Shown: in pieces, positions 7,238-14,190 of the stretch
How the letters are laid out: the number at the start of each line of letters is the position of its first letter
How positions within the stretch are numbered: the first letter of the stretch is position 1
DNA from: Bacteroidia bacterium
GTDB lineage: Bacteria; Bacteroidota; Bacteroidia; Bacteroidales; Azobacteroidaceae
DNA length: 17,557 nucleotides
Assembly: GCA_025999935.1 (NCBI GenBank)
Contig: BNXY01000052.1
Location: forward strand, 1 to 17,557
Reading direction: 5' to 3'
Translations under genes and position numbers: made by a program
Notes under the pieces: generated by a model
The model's input: the letters and a program-made list of their open reading frames with translations, nothing else
Databases searched by the model: none
Told to the model about the DNA's origin: nothing

Positions 7238-7289
7238 AATACCGGCTGAATGGATTTTATAGAGAAATCCATTCAGCCGGTATTTTTTT
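7238..7289 (+). terminator. Strong intrinsic terminator of the haem operon
   Basis: Two 20-nt arms (7238-7257 and 7265-7284) are exact reverse complements around a 7-nt loop (TATAGAG). They are followed by a T7 run ending at 7289. The core is ACCGGCTGAATGG. It separates the haem operon from the recombinase gene. Confidence 0.9.
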
Positions 7290-7407
7290 ATTACAAATTA
7301 ATGCCAAAAACACAACCAAATCATAATCACTTTTCTTAGTCCTTCCAAATGTTGATTATTGACTTCTGCCTCCGGATGTTTAATTTTTAAATAATTCATT
7401 TTATGGA

Positions 7408-7430
7408 AAATAAAATAGACTATTTTATTT
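7408..7430. promoter_or_regulatory. Operator-like palindrome upstream of the recombinase
   Basis: AAATAAAATAG (7408-7418), a single A, and CTATTTTATTT (7420-7430) form an 11-bp perfect inverted repeat, 24 nt before the recombinase ATG. No clean TAnnTTTG box is visible in 7290-7454, so the promoter itself is unclear. The palindrome is a plausible repressor or autoregulation site. Confidence 0.4.
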
Positions 7431-7454
7431 GTTCATTGAATATAAAAAAACATC

Positions 7455-8651
7455 ATGGCAACCTCTATCAAATTAAAATTCATGCCCTCAAAAATCAAAA
7501 ACAGAGAGGGAGTAATCTGTTTGCAATTGATTCATAACCGAAAAATCAAATTGCTCAGAACCCGGTTCCGTCTTTTCGCTACGGAATGGGACAACAAGAC
7601 AGAAACGGTCTTTTTCGGCAATGCCCGAATAGAACGGCAAATTTATTTGCAATCAATAAAAAGCGGTTTGGATGCTGATTTGAAGCAACTCGAAGAATTG
7701 ATTCGCCTGCTCGAAATGAAAAGCGATTATTCGGTAGATGAGTTAGCAGACTTATACACAAGTAATTCATTCAATGGTTATCTTTTTTCCTTTGTAGATT
7801 ACACCGTGAAAAGTCTAAAAGAAAGTAGCCGCCGAAAGACGGCAAGTATTTGTATGACAGCTAAAACAAGTTTCGAGCGTTTCCTTGGCGGACAGGATAT
7901 TCTCCTTGACAAAATAGACAACTGCCTGATGCAGAAATATGAAAACTATTTAAAAACTACAGGTATGATGAAAAATACCGTTTCTTGTTATATGAGGGCT
8001 TTACGTTCCGTTTATAATCAGGCGGTTAAACGTGGTTTGACTACTCAAAAAAATCCGTTTGCCAACATTTTTACACGTATCGACAAAACTGTAAAACGCG
8101 CCGTGAACGAAGAAATTATTGTGCGGCTCAAAAATATGGATTTGTCCATTCATAAAGAATTGGCATTAGCCCGCGACCTGTTTATGTTCAGTTTTTATAT
8201 GCGAGGCATTTCGTTTATTGATATGGCGAATCTTCGAAAAAGTAATGTAAAAAACGGTTATGTCGCTTATTCCCGCAGCAAAACACGGCAAATGCTGACG
8301 GTAAAGCTGGAAGCATGTATGCAGAAAATTATTTCCCGATACGAATCGCAAACGGTAGATGATTATTTGTTGCCGGTTTACACTGCTCAAAACCGCGACA
8401 ATACCAGCCAACTGCGCAACCACAACAAACGCCTGAAACGTATTTCCGAAATGCTCGGATTGGGAAAGTCATTAAGTTCTTACGTTACCCGGCACACATG
8501 GGCGACATTGGCGCTTCGCAAAGGAATTTCAATTGAAGTTATCAGCGAAAGCATGGGACACGAAAACGAGACCACTACTCGGATTTATTTGGCGTCATTG
8601 GATCAATCGGTTGTTGATAAGGCAAATGCAGAGATAATTAAATTAGAATAA
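7455..8651 (+). CDS. Tyrosine site-specific recombinase, likely promoter invertase
   Basis: A 398-residue Bacteroidetes-type recombinase. It has an N-terminal arm-binding domain (about residues 1-95, with the REGVICLQLIHNRK and FATEWDN strands), a SAM-like core-binding domain (about 105-205) and a catalytic domain (about 215-390). Catalytic residues by motif are R250 (MRGISFIDMANL), K276 (SRSKTRQ), R346 (SYVTRHTWAT), H369 (SMGHENETTT) and the nucleophile Y378 (RIYLASLDQ). The usual His of the HxxR box is Tyr343, as in many Bacteroidetes relatives. It is followed, 5 nt after its stop, by the left arm of an inverted repeat flanking a 321-bp segment, the arrangement of a local DNA invertase. It could instead be a mobile-element integrase, but no other element genes are nearby. 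Confidence 0.85.
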   Translation: MATSIKLKFMPSKIKNREGVICLQLIHNRKIKLLRTRFRLFATEWDNKTETVFFGNARIERQIYLQSIKSGLDADLKQLEELIRLLEMKSDYSVDELADLYTSNSFNGYLFSFVDYTVKSLKESSRRKTASICMTAKTSFERFLGGQDILLDKIDNCLMQKYENYLKTTGMMKNTVSCYMRALRSVYNQAVKRGLTTQKNPFANIFTRIDKTVKRAVNEEIIVRLKNMDLSIHKELALARDLFMFSFYMRGISFIDMANLRKSNVKNGYVAYSRSKTRQMLTVKLEACMQKIISRYESQTVDDYLLPVYTAQNRDNTSQLRNHNKRLKRISEMLGLGKSLSSYVTRHTWATLALRKGISIEVISESMGHENETTTRIYLASLDQSVVDKANAEIIKLE

Positions 8652-8656
8652 CAATT

Positions 8657-8682
8657 CCGCTTATTACGAATAGGTGGTATCA
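8657..8682 (+). repeat. Left inverted repeat (IRL) of the invertible segment
   Basis: This 26-nt sequence matches the reverse complement of 9004-9029 at 25 of 26 positions. The inner 21 (8662-8682) are perfect and the single mismatch is at 8661. It begins 5 nt after the recombinase stop codon. Its centre holds TTACGAA, the exact reverse complement of the TTCGTAA centre in the right repeat. Confidence 0.9.
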
Positions 8683-8701
8683 AAGCGCAAAATAAATTTT
8701 A

Positions 8702-8732
8702 CAAAATTACAAATATTTGTTAACCAAACAAA
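8702..8732 (-). promoter_or_regulatory. Left-facing consensus promoter inside the invertible segment
   Basis: Read on the minus strand, TTTG (8732-8729), 19 nt, then TAATTTTG (8709-8702) match the Bacteroidetes consensus TTTG-N19-21-TAnnTTTG exactly. Transcription would start near 8695, cross IRL and run antisense into the recombinase 3' end. No minus-strand gene is there to receive it, which supports the idea that this promoter is meant to be flipped towards 9084. Confidence 0.65.
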
Positions 8733-8913
8733 TAAAAAATACAAATATTTTACTATTTCTATATAATATAGAAAGAAAGTGTATATAAATTATTGATTTT
8801 ATGCTTGTTTAATAAGATATTTAACTACTTTTTGCGTTATCGGTTTTTGTTATAAAGCTATTTATTTGAGTCGCAAGATGATAAGTAATACTTCAAAAAT
8901 AGCGCAATGTATT

Positions 8914-8949
8914 TGTTTAATAAACTGTTTAATATTTTGTTTAACGAAA
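8914..8949 (+). repeat. Three 12-bp direct repeats of TGTTTAA
   Basis: TGTTTAATAAAC, TGTTTAATATTT and TGTTTAACGAAA follow each other at an exact 12-bp period (8914, 8926, 8938). Another TGTTTAA lies at 8806-8812. They lie inside the invertible segment and resemble iterated protein-binding sites, perhaps recombinase arm sites. Confidence 0.5.
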
Positions 8950-9003
8950 ATTCGCCAACAATGTATATTGCTTAAAAACAATAAATTATGTGGACTAATT
9001 TTC

Positions 9004-9032
9004 TGATACCACCTATTCGTAATAGGCGGTAT
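9004..9032 (-). repeat. Right inverted repeat (IRR), itself a recombination-site-like dyad
   Basis: Positions 9004-9029 pair with IRL. In addition, 9005-9033 is nearly self-complementary. Arms GATACCACCTA (9005-9015) and TAGGCGGTATC (9023-9033) differ at one base and flank the 7-bp centre TTCGTAA. Two inverted 11-bp arms around a 6-8 bp spacer is the standard layout of a tyrosine recombinase crossover site. The 50 nt from here to the HU-like ATG hold no promoter of their own. Confidence 0.85.
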
Positions 9033-9083
9033 CGGCAAGATAAAGCATTTTAAAAATTTATAAATCTAAAAAACTAAAAAATT

Positions 9084-9476
9084 ATGGCTTTATTTTTTAA
9101 GAAAGTACAGCGGGGAAATCCGAGGAATCCCGATGCTCCCAAATTGTGGCATCCCATTCTGAAAAGTGTAGGATTGGTAAAGGAAAAACAAGTAGCCAAG
9201 CTGTTGGCCGACGAAACAACGCTGAATCCGAAAGAAGCGGAAATGACGTTGTATCAACTGTTGAAAGTGGTTACAAACCTGCTGCTCGAAGGTCATACGG
9301 TGCAGTTAGGCAGTCTGGGCAGTTTTCGCCTGACGGTTCGCACCGAAGGGTCGGAGAAGGAAGAAGAAGCCAATGCAAGTAAAATTAAACACTTGCAGTT
9401 GCGCTTCGCCGCGTCCGAAGAAATGCGCGACCAAATTAAACATGCGACATTCAAGGATGTATCGACGTTGCAATGA
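9084..9476 (+). CDS. HU-like DNA-binding protein (Bacteroidetes HU-related family)
   Basis: A 130-residue cytoplasmic protein. The N-terminus (MALFFKKVQRGNPRNPDAP) and the central GHTVQLGSLGSFRLTVRTEG (about residues 69-89) match the Bacteroidetes HU-related family. The latter corresponds to the HU beta-arm region. Members bend or coat DNA. Its start lies 54 nt after IRR, so it would be the first gene read from the promoter if the segment were flipped. It could be a host chromosome protein, or an architectural helper for the inversion reaction. The family is also common in polysaccharide and mobile regions, so the link to recombination is inference. No terminator is visible after it, so transcription could continue into the fusion gene. 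Confidence 0.8.
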   Translation: MALFFKKVQRGNPRNPDAPKLWHPILKSVGLVKEKQVAKLLADETTLNPKEAEMTLYQLLKVVTNLLLEGHTVQLGSLGSFRLTVRTEGSEKEEEANASKIKHLQLRFAASEEMRDQIKHATFKDVSTLQ

Positions 9477-9509
9477 TGCGTATCCTTCATTCTCTTGATA
9501 ACGATGCTT

Positions 9510-9601
9510 GCGATATCAAGAGAACGGAGGTCGCGTTATCAAGATGACGTGAGGTGCGTTGTCTTAATGACGCGGCATGCGTTGTCAAGAAGACGCGAGG
9601 A
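9510..9601 (+). repeat. Four tandem degenerate 23-bp repeats
   Basis: Units at 9510-9532, 9533-9555, 9556-9578 and 9579-9601 share the pattern GCGTTrTCAAGA followed by nGACGyGAGGt. The first and third units are the most diverged. They are GC-rich and lie in the 233-nt gap between the HU-like gene and the fusion gene. No T run follows, so they are unlikely to terminate. They may bind a protein or fold in the transcript. From 9602 to 9709 I see nothing further of note and no consensus promoter. Confidence 0.6.
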
Positions 9602-9709
9602 ACAAAATGTTTGAGAAACAGGGTAAAGACCGGTCGGCTTTGGGTAAGAAACGACCATAAAAAGAATAATTCAATATCCGAATAAATGGCGGACATAAAA
9701 TAAATCAAT

Positions 9710-12700
9710 ATGCAATCCTCGCAAAAACAATCGAAAAATAATAATCGAAGAATAGAATGCATTTCGCTTCTATTAGTATCTGTCGTAATTGCATTGGCTT
9801 TTTTTACGCTGTATAGTAGTCATAAAGCAAAATTCCAGGACGTAAATGACGGTATCGAACACAAATTCGTTGTGGTGCTCAAAAAAGGATTTAAGCCGGA
9901 TGAACTGTCAAAGTTATTGATTAACAATAACTATTTTTCTGATCCAAAAGATGCAAATGTTATTGCTCAGCATATTTCCGACAAATTAAATGAGAAGAAA
10001 AAGACTATATTTTGGAGATTAATGAGCAAAATTCTGCCTCCGAAATTCATACCGGAAGAAGAAATAATCAATTTGGGAGCATTAAACTTATCAAGATTTA
10101 GAATAGAAGCAGATTCCGCTGAAATAATCGGAGGGGAAGCGTTGAAAATGCAAACGCTACGATCGCAAGAAATTTTACACGGAGACGTCAACATGGATAG
10201 CCTTTATAGTACTTTTCATCCCAATATAAAAGATATAGAAAAAGGAGATTGCGCCATTACCGTAAAAGTACAAGAAAAAAACGAAAAAGCATCGTGGCTT
10301 GACAAACTTCGTAAAAATGATAGCCATCGTGTTGACGGAGTTATTGTGCAATTGAAAGAACATTATTGGATTACAACGGGTGTTGATAAAACAACCAAGG
10401 ATTCTATTTATGTTGCGATAGATACTATTATTGGATATGCCACGACAAATAAAGAGGGCATTGCGGTTTTCAAGGGACTAAGGAAAGACGGGTATTTCAG
10501 TGTTTTACCTGTAAAAAAAAGTTTTGAATACGGCTCGTCCAAAGGCACAAGCGCCGGAAAATCATTAGGAGAAAACCATGACTATTCTTTTACTCAAAAA
10601 GCACACAAAATACGCCTGATAGACCCATTGACCTATTCTCAAATAAAAGAAGATTCTACCGTCATTGTCCGTACGCCTCAAGATTATATAGATAGTTTGG
10701 TAAAATACATGGTTCTGTTTTTTCTTGTTTGGTGGGACTTGCATTTTTATTTATTTTATCGGAAAAAAGAAACCGACCCACTCATTTTGCCATTATTGAT
10801 GACCTTAACCGGTATCTGTTTGGTTATTATGTATGCCATTCATAACCCGCTTGCCGATAAAATGCTTGGTAGGGATATGGCTATCGGCATAATCATAGGC
10901 GTTATTTTGATAGTACTATTGTCGGAAGTTAATTTTGCGAAATTTGTTAATTCGCAAAGTGGTTTTAAAATTAACAAGAAACAGGTTACAATACCTTTTG
11001 ATTTACCAATGGCATTTTTAAGAGGATTATTGAGATTCCGCGTAGCAGGCAGAAAAATATATCCATTGGGAATAAAAACCTATCAATCAGTATGTAAAAT
11101 TCCTGACGGCTTTGGCTATTTATTATTAGCTTTATTGCTTGCTTTGTCACTGTTTCCCTTTGGCGCCGGGCCCGAAGGTAGTGGCGTGAAAGTAAACCTG
11201 TTTTTCTTCCAACCGAGCGAAATCACCAAATATTTAATTGTCCTGTTTTTAGCCACTTTCTTTGCACACAGAGCTGCCTATTTCTCTAAAATAACAAATC
11301 TTAAGAAGCGAATAATCAACATTTCGATAATTGCAGCCGGAATAGGTATTTTGTTGGGTATTTATATTTTGTTGGGTGATATGGGTCCCGCCCTTGTTTT
11401 AGCTCTCACTTTCATTATTATCTATTCGATGGCACGACGCGATTTTCCGCAACTGCTTTTGGGTAGTGCTTCATTTGCAGTTTTGCTTTGGGTATCTTCT
11501 AAATTCTTTGGCGGGTCAACAACGATTTTGGCTACATTTGCGCTGTTGTGGTTTGTATTGTGGATAGCTTATGGAATGACAAATAAAAAACAGATCTTTG
11601 AAAGCGCCATTTTCCTCAATTTGATTATTGCCGCTTTTATATTTGGCGAAAATATTCCCAATGTAGGAGAACGATTACACGACAGGAATGCCATTTACAC
11701 AAATCTTTGGAATAATGATGTAATCGGTGGCGACCAAGTGGTTCAAGGCTTGTGGGGACTTGCTTCCGGAGGAACTTTCGGACAAGGTTTAGGTAAAGGA
11801 AATCCCAATTTAGTACCGGCTTTTCATACAGATATGATTTTTACAAGTATCGGCGAAGAATTAGGAGGGATAGGTCTGTTGCTTATTATACTCTGTTTGG
11901 CTATTTTGCTGCATCGAAGCCTGCTTATCGGAAGACGAGCGGCTCAACCCTTTCTTTTCTATCTGGCTGTAGGTATTGCGATTGTTACCGGTGTACAATT
12001 TCTCATCATTACTTTGGGTAGTGTCGGTGTCATTCCGCTTACCGGAATTGCCGTACCCTTCCTCAGTTACGGCAAGGTAAGTTTAATCTTGAATCTGGCT
12101 GCTTTCGGCATTGTATTGTCTATCTCCCAAATTAGAGGTTCAAATCTTCAAAAAGAAGATACTACGAAAAGGTATGATACAATTATCCGTGTTGGCAGTA
12201 TGGCATATACTTTCGTTTCGCTTTTATTATTGGGCGTATTGGCTTATTATCAGTTTTTCACAAGAAATACAACTCTTGTAAAACCAGCCTTTGTTGCCAC
12301 ACAGCAAGGCGAACGGATGATTGAATATAATCCGCGTATCAATTTGCTCATGAAAAATTTAGATGCCGGAATTATTTATGACCGGAACGGTTTGATTTTG
12401 GCGACAAATAGTGTAGATTCAATAACTGCAAATGTGAAGAAATTTACTGACGCAGGCGTCATTGCCGACAATATCACAAAAGAGTCTAAAAAACACAAAC
12501 AACGGTACTATCCTTTCGGCAGTAATATGTTTTTTTGGACAGGCGATTTTAATTCCAAACTTTTATGGGATGAAGGCGAAAGTGCGCGTGGTTATATTGC
12601 CGAACGTCGTCATCTAGCCTATTTGAGGGGAGTTGAAATTAGCCATACAACAGAAATATTACCGACAAAATTAACCGGCAGATTTTTAGATGAAAAATCA

Positions 12701-14116
12701 ATCGACAAAAAATTGATTGTTTATCAATATCCCGACTTGATTGTAGATATGCTCAAAGATGGAATAAATGGAGACATAGTAAAAGAGCATAATGAAAAGA
12801 GAGCTGAACGCGATATTACTTTAACAGTGGATGCAGCATTGCAAACAAAGTTGCAAAATGAATTAAATAATTATGTTAAAGACCCTCAAAATAATTTTTC
12901 TGATAAGAACGGTAAGATCATGGCAATATGGAATAAATTACGTATTTCAGTAGTCATATTAAATGCTTCAAACGGCGATTTGCTATGTTCGGCTAATTAT
13001 CCTTTGCCAGACCAGAGTATATTAAAAAACATGCCCAATGTTTACAATGAAAAAGATAGAAATCAGGAAGCATATACCGACCAGGATTTAGGGATGACCT
13101 ACCAAACACCGCCGGGTTCTACCGCCAAAGTAATGTCGGCGCTTGCGGGATTGCAAAAATTAGGAATGTCGGCAGCAAGCAAAACCTATTTTATTGATCC
13201 GAGAGAAGTTATTGAAAAATACGCAAATGGCGTCCCTATTGAACCGACAGGTAATGCTGTTACAATGGAGCAAGCCATTCGAAAGTCTTCAAACAATTAT
13301 TTTATCAATTTAGTAAATGATAAAGGCCTTTATATTCAATTGGATAGTATTTATTCCACAGTAGGTATCCGTTTAGACAAAGGATTGGGACGAAGAAGAT
13401 TTGAAGCATTAATACCCTATACTTTTAATTATGATAATATAAATAATCGGGCTGTTTATCAAACAGAAGTCTTATCTGTTGGGAGTCAAGCGATGAATCT
13501 TTATAACAATTACGTAAGAAAAAGAAATGCCGACAGAAACAATAATGCCGTATATCAAACCATGGGTTGGCATGAAGCGAGATGGGCTTGGGGACAAGGC
13601 AGTATGAGCGCTACTCCTTTGTCAATGGCAAGAGTGGCATCCATTGTAGCAAACAACGGCACATTTGTGGAAACTCAATATATTGCAGGGAAAGAACTTA
13701 GAAAGAAAATGAAAATAGAAGAGCCTAAACAAATTCCTATTGTTTCTGCTGATGCAGCCCAAGAATTAAAACAATATATGAAAAATGAATCAGGAAAACA
13801 CAGAGAAAATGGACATAATTTCCCTGTTGATTTAAATATGGGAGGTAAAACAGGAACTCCGGAAAGGGAACTTCATTATAAGGCATACAATACAAAAACA
13901 AATAAATTGATTACCACAATATACAAAAGAAACGACGGATGGTATATCTTTTTTATAGATTCAAAAAAGAACAATCAACCTTTAGCTGTAGCTGTCAGAA
14001 TGGAAAGATTAGGAGCCGGAATTTCAGGGAATGCTGTAAAATTGACAGATAAAGTGGTAATAAATAAAGTATTAACTGATTTAGGGTACATATATTCTAT
14101 GCCTTTCAAACTTTGA
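9710..14116 (+). CDS. SEDS (FtsW/RodA) glycosyltransferase fused to class B penicillin-binding transpeptidase
   Basis: A 1468-residue inner-membrane protein that combines both steps of peptidoglycan synthesis: lipid II polymerisation and peptide cross-linking. Residues 15-36 form a membrane anchor, followed by a beta-rich extracytoplasmic region (about 40-325) with no family I recognise. A membrane region follows from about 333. The FtsW/RodA motifs are QPSEITKYL (501-509), GDMGPALVLALTF (556-568), PAFHTDMIF with candidate catalytic D708, EELGGIG (716-722) and PFLSYG (783-788). A further membrane helix (about 829-850) leads to the PBP part, with S1137-T-A-K1140, S1193-S-N1195 and K1380-T-G. 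All three transpeptidase motifs are present. SEDS and class B PBP normally act as two separate partner proteins (RodA-PBP2, FtsW-FtsI), so this is a natural fusion about as long as both combined plus the N-terminal domain. Two kinase genes follow. Confidence 0.9.
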   Translation: MQSSQKQSKNNNRRIECISLLLVSVVIALAFFTLYSSHKAKFQDVNDGIEHKFVVVLKKGFKPDELSKLLINNNYFSDPKDANVIAQHISDKLNEKKKTIFWRLMSKILPPKFIPEEEIINLGALNLSRFRIEADSAEIIGGEALKMQTLRSQEILHGDVNMDSLYSTFHPNIKDIEKGDCAITVKVQEKNEKASWLDKLRKNDSHRVDGVIVQLKEHYWITTGVDKTTKDSIYVAIDTIIGYATTNKEGIAVFKGLRKDGYFSVLPVKKSFEYGSSKGTSAGKSLGENHDYSFTQKAHKIRLIDPLTYSQIKEDSTVIVRTPQDYIDSLVKYMVLFFLVWWDLHFYLFYRKKETDPLILPLLMTLTGICLVIMYAIHNPLADKMLGRDMAIGIIIGVILIVLLSEVNFAKFVNSQSGFKINKKQVTIPFDLPMAFLRGLLRFRVAGRKIYPLGIKTYQSVCKIPDGFGYLLLALLLALSLFPFGAGPEGSGVKVNLFFFQPSEITKYLIVLFLATFFAHRAAYFSKITNLKKRIINISIIAAGIGILLGIYILLGDMGPALVLALTFIIIYSMARRDFPQLLLGSASFAVLLWVSSKFFGGSTTILATFALLWFVLWIAYGMTNKKQIFESAIFLNLIIAAFIFGENIPNVGERLHDRNAIYTNLWNNDVIGGDQVVQGLWGLASGGTFGQGLGKGNPNLVPAFHTDMIFTSIGEELGGIGLLLIILCLAILLHRSLLIGRRAAQPFLFYLAVGIAIVTGVQFLIITLGSVGVIPLTGIAVPFLSYGKVSLILNLAAFGIVLSISQIRGSNLQKEDTTKRYDTIIRVGSMAYTFVSLLLLGVLAYYQFFTRNTTLVKPAFVATQQGERMIEYNPRINLLMKNLDAGIIYDRNGLILATNSVDSITANVKKFTDAGVIADNITKESKKHKQRYYPFGSNMFFWTGDFNSKLLWDEGESARGYIAERRHLAYLRGVEISHTTEILPTKLTGRFLDEKSIDKKLIVYQYPDLIVDMLKDGINGDIVKEHNEKRAERDITLTVDAALQTKLQNELNNYVKDPQNNFSDKNGKIMAIWNKLRISVVILNASNGDLLCSANYPLPDQSILKNMPNVYNEKDRNQEAYTDQDLGMTYQTPPGSTAKVMSALAGLQKLGMSAASKTYFIDPREVIEKYANGVPIEPTGNAVTMEQAIRKSSNNYFINLVNDKGLYIQLDSIYSTVGIRLDKGLGRRRFEALIPYTFNYDNINNRAVYQTEVLSVGSQAMNLYNNYVRKRNADRNNNAVYQTMGWHEARWAWGQGSMSATPLSMARVASIVANNGTFVETQYIAGKELRKKMKIEEPKQIPIVSADAAQELKQYMKNESGKHRENGHNFPVDLNMGGKTGTPERELHYKAYNTKTNKLITTIYKRNDGWYIFFIDSKKNNQPLAVAVRMERLGAGISGNAVKLTDKVVINKVLTDLGYIYSMPFKL

Positions 14117-14190
14117 TACGGGATTATTGGTATGAAATTGAGGCGTTTTTTAGTTTTATAACAAGATAAACAAAGATAAAATAGATTATT

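Larger units (their letters stand above)
8683..9003. other. Putative invertible promoter segment, 321 bp
   Basis: The segment is bounded by IRL and IRR, very AT-rich, and has no gene. It contains a consensus promoter facing left (8702-8732), an 8-bp-arm palindrome TTTCTATA-TAA-TATAGAAA (8756-8774), and three 12-bp direct repeats starting with TGTTTAA (8914-8949). No clean rightward TAnnTTTG box is present. TACTTTTTG at 8826-8834 is one base too long. As written, the main promoter faces the recombinase. After inversion it would lie at about 8954-8984 facing the HU-like gene. This would be an on/off switch if inversion occurs. Confidence 0.7.

Noticed and set aside
7455..9033. Integrated phage or integrative conjugative element
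   Set aside because: No phage, mobilisation or transfer genes accompany the recombinase, and the inverted rather than direct repeats fit local inversion better.
9556..9578. Terminator between the HU-like gene and the fusion gene
   Set aside because: The partial dyad in this repeat unit is imperfect and no T tract follows.
9510..9601. CRISPR array
   Set aside because: The 23-bp units are directly adjacent without spacers and diverged from each other, and no cas genes are present.
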